Assembly (NCBI RefSeq): GCF_000226115.1
Contig: NC_016457.1
Coordinates: 7,564,001 to 7,628,000 of the forward strand
From: Thermothielavioides terrestris NRRL 8126
Lineage: Eukaryota > Ascomycota > Sordariomycetes > Sordariales > Chaetomiaceae
Length of the DNA stretch: 64,000 nucleotides
Direction of reading: 5' to 3'
The notes beneath the pieces were generated by a model that saw only the letters and a program-made list of their open reading frames with translations, searched no databases and had not been told where the DNA came from. Positions 46,214 to 58,107 of this stretch are shown piece by piece. The number at the start of each line of letters is the position of its first letter. The stretch's first letter is position 1. The position numbers and the translations under genes are program-made.

Positions 46214-46503
46214 AGGAAAATGGTTTTCTAGAAAAATCGTCTTCGGTATAGGAGGAAGGCTTAACCTTGATATCCTCTTATAGGCTTAAGATACATTCAA
46301 TCCAATATACTCATAGTAACCATTTTATCAATAAAAGAATAACAGATTAGAATTGAACTAGGAGGATTTCATAGTTTCAATTCTACGACAATTACTAGGA
46401 TCGTTTTAACAAAGCTAAATGCTTTTACAGTTAGGAGACCATCTTATAGCGGTAAAACCCAAGTGGTGATCATTTTGGCACCCCCCCCCAGCGCGCTAAG
46501 GTA

Positions 46504-49500
46504 CGGAATAGTCCGCCGTTGCTGGGCCTGATCCTGTGTACTCTCAGGTAGCACAGATCTGAGAGTGGCCCAAGCGATGCGGGTGGAGAATACCGGCTGG
46601 ACTGTGCTGCGGAGTACTGCATCATGTTGCGTTGCTTCAGTGCAACCTGCGGTGCGTCTGAAGGCTCCTACAGAAACTCGATCGAGTTGCTGGATTGCTG
46701 GCACGAGAGCACTGCGTACGCCAAGAATGAATGCCTCGCAACACCGCTCGGTCGAAGTTGTATGTCGTAGCAGAAAACGCGCCCGTGTCGGTTTTGCGCC
46801 GTCGTCCCCAGTCCTTTGCACCATTGCCTTGTTCGTCTCATAACACTGGAAATACACTATGTAAATCTGATGAAACATTCTTGCCACGGGCCTGGCGGTC
46901 AGTTCTGGACGGGGAAAACGCCCTGAGCCGTTTCGTCGGGTCCGCCCCTTCTGGGGCCAAGACCGGACACAGGGCTGTTTCCGGTAATTCTTGGTGTAAC
47001 TAAACCGGAAAGCCCGATTTAGTGTAGGATGGCTGACGTTGGAGCTCCGGTCTGCTGACAGGTTTGGTTCGTCAGGAACTGACGACGAAGGGTCATGGGG
47101 GCCGTGTTGTATTGGCCAAAGATGCATCTGGAATCCGGACAGACTGGCTCAGGAGTCGATGACTGCATGCCCAAGCTCGAGGCGGGATGGGGATGGTGGT
47201 ATGTACACAGCGGTACTCTGTCGTTGGAAGCCTCCCTGGGCCAAATCATGCCATCAATTGAACGGGCGATGATTCTCCGGCATCAGAGAGCGGCTGCAAG
47301 ACATCGCATCCTGCGACTGGCCCTTTTCTTCGCGATCTGCGTGAGAGAGCAGCCACACCCACTGAGGGGCAGTGAGGGGCAAGAGGGGCAACTGCCAGTC
47401 CTCGCCCGATCGACTCGACGACCGTCCCCTCAGCCACATCATAGACTTCCCCTTGAGTGCTGGTGCATCTGTACCTGAGCTGACCGACGTTGCTTCTCTG
47501 CAAGGATAGTTTGCGAGTCGTGGCGGGGTTGTCGCCTGGTCTTCGTTGCGCTGCGGTGTATGCGGTAAATTCCTCGCAACATTGGGCAATGAGGGGAAGA
47601 TCCTTCGCGGCTGATGAGAGAGCAGCGAGTATACTACGACACGAGTATGGGGGGTTCCACTTTGATGGTGACTGTGGTGATAAAATTAGTGTAGTGTGCT
47701 GGGGAGTGCACACAACATACGGTGGATTGTTTGGGAAAGGAACCACTCCGCCCTGGTTTGTTGTCGAGCTCCGAGGTTCATCTCAAGTCCATCTGCCGTC
47801 CGGCGTGCCCGAAACAGAAAACGCGTCTCTCACGGGGGCCGCAGCGCGAAGCGGACACTCCCCAAGCGGAAAACAAAAACAAAGGATAGGAACCTACCCC
47901 CTTCACCACACCAAGGGCGGATCATGTAGTGTAAAGGCGTATGAACCTGGCCAGGGCCGCCAAGATGCACCGCACGGTCACATACACTGTATCCATTGAC
48001 AGATCTTCCCCGCTATGAGTTTTCGAGGGGAACAGGAACAGGAAGGACAGCGCGAGGATCGCGTGACTGGGAATTGACGAGTATTCCGTCGTAGTATAGA
48101 GACCGAGTCAGTGATTCAACTTTTGTGTCGATCAATGTGCACGGTATTATGCTTTGCACTAATTACGCTGGCTTAGAGAGGAAGCAGAAAAAACTCGGTA
48201 AAAACTTCGGGCTGTTGTGGTTGCTTCTTTCTTCGGTCCTTGGGGAAGCTGTCGATCGTTGTTTCCGTTCGTTTTCGTGTACCGTACCATGAGCCGCCCC
48301 ACAGCGGAGCACATGACTGGCAATTCAGGGGCAGCGTCCGGATTAACTCCACCCAACTCAGCTGACAGTCAGGTGGGGTTCACGAGTGCCTTTGACCCCC
48401 ACGCCCCCTTCTTTCCCAGTTTCAACCTTCGACTCGCTGGCTTGGCCCTGTCCTCGATTCTTTCAGGGTTGCACTGAGAAACATCTCAAGCCTCCTCCTG
48501 CCTGTGCGAAAAGCCAGTAGTTAACTATCGGCCGCTTTTGCCTGTTTCAGGGTGCGTCACTCGGGAAATGCTTTGCCTCGATCGGACCAGCTGAGGTAAG
48601 GACCACGGCATCCACCGTCGTGTCTGTTTGGGTTCAAAGTTCGTCAGGTGTTGCGGTTCGAGCACACCAAGCAAGTCCGGGATCCTCTCACGGCAGACTA
48701 CACTAGGGGCACAGACGTTCCTCCGCCTTCAAGTGAAGAAATTAGAGTCATTGATGCCAGCTCTCAGTTTCCTGCTTACTGCGTAGATGAGCCAGCACCC
48801 GCGACCTCATCCGTTCCTGCTTCTTGTTGTGCGCATCCCGCTAGTTATCTGACCCATCTTGCTTCTCCCCTGATCTCGCCTTGGGACGAAATATCCCCCT
48901 CTAGCGCGATCTAGGCAAGAAGCCACGAGGCACTGGCGAACATCCAATGGGGTTCGAGACGCCACACGCAACAACTGGTGACGTGCAGATTCCGAGGGCC
49001 TCGCTCGATCCGCTCCCCGATCGGCTTCGTTCATGTTTCCTGGCCGGGGTCAGGTCGTATGCTTAGCGGCATGCACCCCGCAGAACTATTCCAGGTTGTA
49101 CACTACACTACTGCCCCTCTACTGTGAACGCAGAAGGACGGATGCCTGTTTGAAACAGTTGACTGGCTGGCCGGGGTTGGTACACCATGAAGGTGTGGGC
49201 AACCCCTAGCCATGGTCACCCTCAGAGAGCATGCTTTCAGTCCTCATTGGCTACTCGCCTGCGCGGGGAGCCGCCATCGAGTCAATGGGCTCAGGCTTAC
49301 TCTGTAGTGGCCGACTGACAGTGGCTACTTCGTCTGTGGCGGGTGATGTGAGGCTTGGTCTTGCATCCTGACGCAGCGGGGTGAGGTCGATCCACGTGCT
49401 CAGAGTTCGCGAGACCGTTATTGAATCGTTCATGAAGGCTTGTCCAATGCGAGATCGAAGAAAAGGGCATTTGACGCAGCACGACCCGCCACCCTCGTCC

Positions 49501-51691
49501 GGCCCGATCGTTGACGCCTCTCGCAGCCCAATGGAGGTCTCGCCGTGGGAGTTGTACCCGAACACACTGCAAGGGGCACGCGACAGTGGCCGACCTCTTG
49601 CCTCGATCTCTGCTTCAAGACGCCTCCCCGGCAGGGCGAGGGGATGGGATACCGTGGAACCAAGGCTGACGGGGAATTGTGTCAAGACACCCTCCCATGG
49701 CCACGGCCGAATCTGTTAGGCTGTCTGCGTCATGCGTATAATCAGACGGATCCAGATTAAGCTGACTTCTTAAGTAGATCGAAGACCAAACGAGTAAAGA
49801 ACCAGCGAGGATCCAAAGCTTCGCCGTTCCGTCCCCCTTCGAGCCCAAGTCCTCCACAACATACCAGCCAGCCGCAACTTTTACTACGCAGTAGACCCGA
49901 AGCCAAAGTCATGCAGTGACATGACGGCTCGATCAATGCAAATGATGGTGGCGAACGAAGCGCGGACAGTGTCGTGTTGCCGAGTGAACTGCACACAGGA
50001 ACATCACGCGACACTGTCCCAGATGAAGCAGAGCCTGGGCTCTGTCTGCGAGCCAGCATGGACAGCGTTATGTAAGGATTTGCTAAAAGACCGCGGCTAA
50101 GGTTCCATCACGCCACTCGACGCCCTCACCGGCGAACTGCCCCGCACACCCAGCAGACCGGCACCTGCAAAGGCGGGAGGCGATCGGAACATCCTTGCAC
50201 AGTATTTAGGAGCCTCCCGAACTGTGCCAGTGTACATCCATGCACTTGACCTCCCACGTTGACCCCCAACTTTCACAGACAAGAAGTTTGCCTCTGGTGG
50301 GGGAGAACATCTTACTGGAGTGTGTAAGTCTCATTTTTCCCAGTCAGCGACTCGTGCGAGCTGAGATGGATGGACAATGGGTACACCGCCAGTTGCAACC
50401 CGCCCATTCTTCGTCCCCTCAGCACCGAGGCCCAACCGAAGAGGCAACGAAACGCAGCTGCATAGGAACCTGCAAGCAGGCTGTCACGAGCCCCGCAGAC
50501 GTCGACATACGGGCAGGGCCAGGTCCACTGTCAAACAAGAGCAATCAGGGGAGGATGCCCAATCCATGATGAAGGAGCCCAGCGAGAACACCTGCCGTTC
50601 AACAAGACAGGGGCAGCAGCGGCACGGGAGCTAGACACAAATGGAAACCCTTTGTCATGGGCGCATGGGCGGAACGAGCGGGGGAGGGGCTCATATGTGT
50701 AGTGTACACTAGTGTACATCCTTTGTGTGGGCAATTCCGCCGACCAGACGCTAATGGAACAGAGCTAACGAGGTTATTGACAGCCACACCCGGCCCTCGG
50801 GTCCTGAAATTCCACAAACCGGCTTCAGGAGACGGTCGTCGGCTACCGAACCTCGACACAACGTGTGAGTTGCGATCGGGCCAGGGATCGGAGTCTTTCT
50901 CGTCGGGCCCGAGGTCATTCTCCGCTCTGCGAGAGTGGGGACTGTGAGGAGTGGCAGAGCGACGATATCGTGACCCGCCTCGGCAGCCATCGGGCGAGGA
51001 AGCGTTGACTTTGAGGACAGCGGCCTGACATCTTGCATTCCAAAGCTTGCACCCCGACATCCGCCACCGGTGGCCGCCGACTCCCGCCCGGCAAAAGACC
51101 CGCGCGCCGCGGGCTGATCGGGAGGGAATTTCAGCGCCGCCGGCTGAGTGGCTGGCTTCGGCTATCTCCCTGGCGAGACGAAGGCGTGGAAAAAAAAACA
51201 AAAGCAAAACAACCCTCAGGAGGCAAGCGCGCAAACCGCTCGCCTGCCACAGGAACGCCAACTGCTCCGTGCACACGACGGAGTTTTCCGTACCTCTCCC
51301 AGAAGTGTAGTGTAAGTCACGAGGCGGCCCAGGCACAGGGGCCACAACCCGCGAAGAGCAGACCCCCACGGTTTTCAGGGGTACACCGACGTCATAGCGC
51401 GTTGCGTGGGCTTCGGGCCGGAAATCGGACGGAAGAAGAGCTGGGAAGCGCAAAAAAACCACAGCACCCCTTTCTCTGACTCTCTCTCCAACCCGAGCCG
51501 CAGAAAACAGGGTTTGCCAGACCAGAAAACGACACATCAACTGTCGACACATCAACTGTCGTTCTGTCTCCGCGGCTGGCGAAGACCCCCAATGGCCGTT
51601 GCCACCGCCCCTGCCCCCATTTCATCCATCCCGCGTTCCTGGCATCCCGCGCCGCTAACTCGGTACCTGGGAACCATTGTACGCTAAGTGT
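46504..51691. other. gene-poor region of ordinary composition
   Basis: No protein or RNA gene recognised over 5.2 kb. Base composition is balanced and there are no RIP-type stops. Many open frames (the longest 318 codons, minus strand 50599-51555) have no domain content. A short direct repeat, ACACATCAACTGTCG twice, lies at about 51530-51560. Confidence 0.45.
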
Positions 51692-52087
51692 TACCCGAGG
51701 GCAAAGTGTAAAAGTGGAGATTTTCCGCTACCTGAGTTACCCCGACTCTTCCAGAACAGAGGGACACAAAATTGGGGGATAGCATGTTTCCAACCAAGTC
51801 TGCACCAAAGTCTTGTTAGTGAAAAGTTGAGCTTCAAATATCTCAGCAACCACTTGATACAAGTTAATATACCGTTAGAAGTGTACATTTCAAGTATAAT
51901 AGTTCTCTATTTTAAAGTTCTGTTTTTCTGATAATAGGGTTAGGGCTGTATGTGGCCAGCCATGTTAGGGTCAGGGTTAATGCTTGCTGCCTGGTTGGGA
52001 AAGGGGTGTCCGCCAATTTCGTGCCCCTCTGTTCTTCTGGAACAGAGGCAGTGGTAAAATCCCATTTTTCCACTTCGCCCTTGGGTA
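51692..52087. repeat. imperfect inverted repeat, about 80-bp arms
   Basis: 51692-51775 and 52013-52087 are imperfect inverted copies. The shared inner sequence is CCAATTT(T/C)GTG(T/C)CCCTCTGTTCT and the shared outer end is TTTGCCCTCGGGTA against TTCGCCCTTGGGTA. The spacer is 237 bp and contains TTAGGG-like motifs near 51938-51985. This may be a decayed MITE or part of a larger palindrome. Confidence 0.6.
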
Positions 52088-55028
52088 CTTGTGCCGTGCC
52101 TGGGACCTTGCAGCTTCGCGAGAGTCACGCTGGACTGGGACACGCGACCGTGAGGGCTCGGATAACGGTACTCGGGTTTCTGCTGCAGCGCTTCGCAGTA
52201 GTGTACCAGCTTTTTTATCGTTAACCCTGTGCTCCGTACACTGCGCTCTGCTTTTCCTGGTTCATCTGGTTCATGGCTGGTGGACTGGGACCGGGTCCGT
52301 GGCCCCGGGGCTCGTTCCGTCCAATCCTGCTGCGTTCCGCTGTCCTGGGTTAACTCAGTTAGGCAGTTGGGGGTAAAAGGGGGGGGAAGGATGGGGATGG
52401 GGTAAGGGGGGGGGGAGGATGTTTCCTGTCGTCCAGATGGATGGGTTACAGTCAGCAGCAGCGACTGGGGAGGCATTCAATCCCCGGAACCCCGGGCACT
52501 GGTCAGGCGACCTGCTCATCCGAGGAAAGGGCAGAGCGAGCTGCTGCCCCTGAGCCTGCCACTTGCTGCCTGTGAAGGTACATATTGGACGGATAACTGA
52601 CCAGTTCTTGATGGGGGAACTGACAAGAAGGGGGCTTGTCCGGGATGCAATCTGGCCGAGCCTTGATACTCAGAAAGTATCAACCAGGTGTTTCCAATCC
52701 GCAAGCTGATGGCACTCGACTTACTTATTGCTTAGCTCTGGTCACTGAGTGTACGCAGTACCAATCTTGCTGTGTAAATGTATCAGTTCTTGCTCTGCCC
52801 TGCGCCGTCTTCTCTTTCCTGACGCCTGGGTGAACAAACCACAACTCACCCTCCCTTCCCTGAAAGGCTCTTCAAGCCAACTCAGGCAGTCAGTCGCCTC
52901 AAACACAGTTCAAGACCTTCCTCAAGCTCCGGAAATGTATCTCGTGTCCAACACAGTTTACTTCAAGTGCTGGAAACCTCAAAATCGACAATTGCCTACA
53001 TACATAGAGACAGCAGCAAGCCAGACACAGAACGAGTCGAGTTGAGGATGGCTGTAGACCTCGCCACAAACAAGGCCTACGCACACAGGCCCCCCGAAGA
53101 GAACCAAGCCTGTCCTTCCAGGCGATTGCCCGCGGCTAAGACATGACAGGCGTATACTATACCCCCCTCCTCAGCCTGGCTAGTTTCCAGAAACTGATTG
53201 TCGGCCGGTTATTGTGCTGTCGCCGCCGGATGGGCCCTCCTGAGCGGCGCGGCCACTTCCAGAAGCCTCTACCGTCTGGCAGCTCTCAGGATCGGCAGTC
53301 AGCTTGCCGCCTGTTGTTGCTGTTTAGTTGTGCTTTGATCCGGAGGCTGGCCGGCGGTCTGCTCCGGGTTGCCTGGCGGGAACGCTCGACTGAACGTTGT
53401 GACTGCCCTCGCTCACCTGCGTCCTGGAAGGGGCAGGAGCTTGGAAGATTCCGTGTGCCGAGGCGCTCGGAGGAGGCAAATATCTGTCCTAACCTTCGAA
53501 GCGATGCCGGAGCTGAGGGTCCCTTGGTGGCATAGGAGATCTCCCCACTGCTGGAACTTGAACCGGTGATCTCCTGGCCTGGGAGGTGCTTGAAGCATGG
53601 TAGCTGTGCAGAGGTGGGAGAAGGGCCGGAGCTTGTGCTGTGGCCGGAGCACCACGGGTGGCCGAACCCCCGAGCGGTCCGCGGAGCCCCTGTGGTGGCT
53701 GGAGCACCAGAGCTGACCGAAGGCCCGGAAATCAGCTCATCCTGCTGAGCCTGCTGGCCTCGCACTTCACCGGCGCCCTGGCCGACGCCTTAGACGGAAC
53801 CAGCGACGCCGAGGATGCAGGATGCCATCGGCACAGCATTTCCTGGGCGCACCGCCGGCCTTTGAAGGGTTTTCCGGATGCGGCGATGGATGTGGCGGCT
53901 GATGGGCATGATGCGGTCATGGAGGTGGTGTCTGATGGACGTGATGGAAGGCATGGTGGTGGTTGCTTTGTGTTGAGGGGATCCGTGTTTCTGTGTGTCG
54001 TTCTGTCCGTAGGCGGAGAGAAAGGAAAATACAGTGCGCTTGGCCTGTGAAGGCAAGCAACCTTGGAAGGTGTATGCTCCGTTAAGCCTCCAAACGGAGA
54101 TTTTTTCCGTGGGAAGTCCGCCGCGAACCCCCAAGGGAGAGGGGAGGGTTGGATACCATCCTCGACGCGAGACGGTGCCAGGACGGAAAAAGGTCAGGTG
54201 AAATGCTTCCAGGCGTCCCCTGAGTGAGGCACGATGAGGACTGGCAACCGGGCATCTGAGCAAACCGCGGGTGGAGTACCCGTATCTCCATCATTACCCT
54301 AACATACACTATACACATGCACAAGCATAATATAGTATGCGGCAGGTACATCGGCCACGCATCACCGCGGCACCCGGATGCCGACGGGCCGGCGACGTCG
54401 CCGTCCTTCATTTGTACATCCATCCATCCACACAATACCTCCGACAAGTCGTTGCTCTCATTGGATCCGTGACGCGACTGTTCGTCCACAGCCAGCCCGG
54501 AACCCTCTCCGCAGCACCACCACCGGCTTCCACTTCGCTTCCCCTTGCCAACACGGCCATCTCGTTCGCGCTCAACCCAGCTCAAGGTTGGCGTCACCCT
54601 GCCCTGGCCGGTCAGGGCCGGTTCAAATGGAAAACGGTGCCGCCAAAAGGCCACGCCTACAACGCCTCAACCCAACACGCCCGCCAAAGCGCCGCACGCC
54701 CCAAAAATGCCAAAAATGCCAAAAATATGTACTCGCTTTGACCGAGATCGCCCCCCATGCTATGCCGGATGATGCCGTCCGATGCAGATGCTGGTATTTG
54801 ATCGCGAGCCAAGACAGGAAAGTTAAGAGAAACAATGTACGAAACCGAGAGCGAGGTATGACCACGTGGAAGGGAAAGCAATGCCAGGAGAGCGCGGCTC
54901 GGTGACTCTGAAAAAGGAGCAACGAGGCGGGTGGGGAAGGGTACGGAAGGAGTATCGAGGAGCAAACGATGGCGAACGGTGGCGTGACTGCCCGCTGAAG
55001 CCTTGTTCGTGGTTTGTTCGGCGCCGCT
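52088..55028. other. gene-poor region of ordinary composition
   Basis: No gene recognised. The right end is the 3' flank of DBF4. Open frames on both strands lack recognisable content. Confidence 0.4.
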
Positions 55029-57095
55029 TTAATACCGGGGCACGCGCTTAAGCTGTGCGAGGAGAGCATCAAGTTGCGACCAGTTCTCGTCATTCTCTGC
55101 GAACTTGCGGTGTTTGCGGGAGACGATGTGCTGCAGCCAAGAGTCAGCGAGACAAGTCGACAACCAACATCAGGGGGCCAGAGGTCACCAACCTCGTCAA
55201 AGTCGGCAAATTTGTCTTGGCAATTTTCACAGTAGCCCGGCTTGGGATCGCGCTTTGGCTTGGGTTGCGAGACGGCGGCACTGGCGCTTCTCCGCAGCCG
55301 CTCCTTCTGGCGCGTTGTCTCTTCCTCGTCGACAGTGTCCAGTTTCCGCTGCGTGGCCCTGTTGACGCTGGCCGACTGAACGAGCGCGGTGCTATCGTGG
55401 CTCATCTCGGCCATACGGCGAGAGCTGAGATCTTGCGACAGCGCGGGGGTACTCGCCTTCTGCAGCACGACCTTGCGCTGCAGGCCGTGGATCTCCTTGC
55501 TCGTTCCGGCCTTCGCTCCCAGCACACCACCCGTAGTGGATGAGATCATCTGGGACCGGATCGCCGACGTGACGCCAGACGGCTGCAGACCGGACGCCAC
55601 GGGTTCGCCGGCCAGGAAACGGCCTGGCTTCGAATGACTTATAAATGCGTTTTGGGGACGGAAGTCAAACGACGGCGGGTTCGAGACCCTCGAGCGATCG
55701 AACGACTCGGTGGCGCCGACGTCTGCCGCTCCTCGGTTATGCCCGTCCTCCATCTGCGACAGAGTGCGTTTGCCCGTTACGAGTTTCGGCGGGGGCGCCG
55801 CAGAAGCCCTCGCTTGCTGGGCCACGGGCTCGGCGGCATCCACGGCGGTGGTCTTGGCCGCACGCGCCTTGGCTCGGGCCCGGTCCCGGTTTTCCTTGTC
55901 TGGGAGGTCGTAGTTCTCATCGACAACAAAGGGGCATCGGCCCTGCGACACGCTCCGGAATTGCGGCCAGTCCCCGTCCTTCGGGTCGGCGACCTTGTTG
56001 TATTCTCTGACCATGATGGGCTTGGTCTTCTCCTCGACGTCGTACACATAAATATAATAACCCCGAAAGTGATGGAGCTCCTTACTGGAGACCGTCGGGT
56101 CTCGATCCGAGGGGCCGTGGACACGCTCGTTGTGGAGAAGCTGGGCCAGGTTGGACTCCTCGTTTGCTGCCCTGCTGGCGGTCTGCGAGCCACCACGGCC
56201 GAGGCCTAGTGCAGCGCTAGTGTACGGATCAGGGTCCAGCGCCATTTCCAGAATCTTGTGCAGCTTTTCCAGCGACCATATCTTCTTCCCCATGTCTCGA
56301 GCCCGATCTAGGACGTCCGTACTGCGCGTCTTGGGCCGCTTGACGGCGTCTTCCTGCGCTGAAACCAGCGGCGTACGGCTCGAGGGCGTTTCGGCGGCCG
56401 GTTTCCTTCTCGTAGGATCCGCAGTACGGTTGAGAAGGGCGGGGTCGATGGTCATGGGCTGGTCATGGTCCGCATGGGCGTCCGCGGCACCGGGGTGCTC
56501 ATCTTTGGGTTTCTCGGGGGGGACCGGCCGGGATGTGACGACGTGGGTGATGTCGATCGAGAAGAACTTCTCTTCGCGCTGTGGGAGAGCGCCAGGTAAG
56601 CTCCTGACCCCCGACGGCAGACCGAGAAGAGCACGCTCTCAGGTGGTTACTTACAGCGCCGAGACGGCCAACCTGCTTCGCAAGCTTGGACCGCTGCTCG
56701 TCGGGGATGCTCTCAAAGTAAAACACCATCTTGGGGAAGCGGGAGCGGATTTGCGTGTGCCACGTGCGCAGATTGATTAACTCCTCCTTGGTAGGCTTGC
56801 ACGCGGCAGCGTGGGACGCTCTCTGGGTCGTGCCAGGCCCTGCCGTGGCTCGGGAAGCAGAGCGATGGACCATGGTCCGGGCCGGCCTGGACCGACTAGG
56901 CGACGCGATCCCGCGGTCGGTCATCTGGCGCTTAGCGGGCGGAGGCTGGGCATAGGACTCCTCCCGCATCGTCTCGGTATGGGAGCGAGCCTTCTTGACC
57001 GCGCCGAAGGCGGCGGCGGCGGCGGCAGAGGCTCGCATCGGCGAATTGGCGACATTGGGGTTGCTGGTGGAGAGAGGAACCCTCCTCGTCGACAT
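55029..57095 (-). CDS. dbf4: Dbf4/Dfp1/Him1, regulatory subunit of the Cdc7 (DDK) kinase
   Basis: Exons 57095-56655, 56578-55193 and 55130-55029, with introns of 76 and 62 bp, give 642 aa. Domains: a BRCT-like N motif around MVFYFESIPDEQRSKLAKQV, joined by splicing to EEKFFSIDITHVVTSRPVPP. The M motif is YYIYVYDVEEKTKPIMVREY, followed by GRCPFV. The C motif is a CCHH zinc finger reading PGYCENCQDKFADFDE across the last intron to HIVSRKHRKFAENDENW. These three motifs define Dbf4-family proteins, which bind and activate the Cdc7/Hsk1 kinase to fire replication origins in the nucleus. The N-terminus is Arg/Ser-rich and disordered. The last intron (55131-55192) begins with a non-canonical GTTGGT but restores the zinc finger exactly. 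The start at 57095 is the first ATG of the conserved frame. Confidence 0.92.
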
Positions 57096-58107
57096 GGCAG
57101 AGACCGGAGGTGGGTGGGCTGGAGGTAGGAATACTGCGGCCAGACGAATGCCCCGCCCGCATGCTCTCTGCCTGGTTTGTTTCCAGGCTGTCTTGGGAGG
57201 GAAGGCGGTGGTGCGGGAGCGGCGAGGGAGGGAAGCGGGGGATAAACTGCAGGAGCAGGCAGGAGGATAAGGGAGAGGAGGGGTTGTGATGTGTATGTGT
57301 GTGTGTATATGGGTGCAGCGTGTGGCAGCAGCAACAGCTTCCGGGACCTGCAGCAACGACCGAGCTCACACGCGAGCGCCTAGTGGACGGAGGGGGGCCA
57401 ACAGGAACGCGTCCCTGCTGCGGGCGGCGTGTTCCGAGTAATGCACCGTGGGATCGTCGGGAGGTGTCGGTGCAGCCCAGAACAACGGTCAATGGCTCGT
57501 GACACGCCGGCAGCAGGTGTTCTGTCCACACAGCAGAGCGTCGGAGAGGCTTTGTTTGGGAAGGGGATGGTGGTGTATGTCAGTCCAGGATCCAGGGCAG
57601 AGGGTTTTTGGTGAGCGGGTCGCGCAATCTCTGAAAGGCAGTGAAATGGCCCGAGCTCCCGCGAGCTCACTAGCCTGCTTGGACGGCGGCACAAACAAAC
57701 GTCGCCCCCACCGACGCGGTGGCAGTTGGCTTATTCTGTCGCTCACAGCAACGGCCCCAATCAGTTAGGCACCTTCCCCTCTACACGGATTACCGATCCG
57801 AAGAGGGTGAGGACCTGCTGGGCACACAGTGTGCAACCGCACGACTCGGAGCTCAAGCAAAACCGACGGCTGTTGATGAATGCTGCAGATTGATGAAGTC
57901 TCCGCGTCAGGCCATTGCTTGCTTTTTTAGCTATCAGCCTGCAAGGCATGTGAAGTGTTTTGCGAGTGCGCATTGCTTCCAAATGCTGTGGGGCAGCGCA
58001 GCTTAGCGCTGAGTGGCAGCGGCCATCCATGGACCTGCTTGGCCAGCTGCAAACTCTCTCTCAGGTCATTCACATGCCGCTCACTCACCCGCACTTCGAC
58101 TTTCGCC
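57096..58107. other. divergent promoter region, no gene seen
   Basis: Between DBF4 and the aminopeptidase, transcribed in opposite directions. It presumably holds both promoters. Nothing else recognised. Confidence 0.45.

Larger units (their letters stand above)
45211..46503. mobile_element. 1.3-kb non-autonomous element with about 36-bp inverted ends
   Basis: The left end TACCTTGGCGCGGCAGGGGG continues to GTGCCAAAATGATC. The right end is its inverted complement with a few differences (TACCTTAGCGCGCTGGGGGG...). Inside are AT-rich palindromic stretches (45340-45560), a tRNA-derived SINE-like unit and a 28-29-bp tandem array. No transposase frame exists. No target duplication is visible; TACA precedes the left end and CGGA follows the right end. 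Confidence 0.68.

Noticed and set aside
46444..47127. 227-codon minus-strand frame crossing the end of the 1.3-kb element
   Set aside because: It crosses the boundary between transposon and flank without any domain, so it is unlikely to be a real gene.
50599..51555. 318-codon open frame on the minus strand
   Set aside because: Composition is Arg/Ser-rich without conserved motifs; overlapping frames on the other strand are also open.
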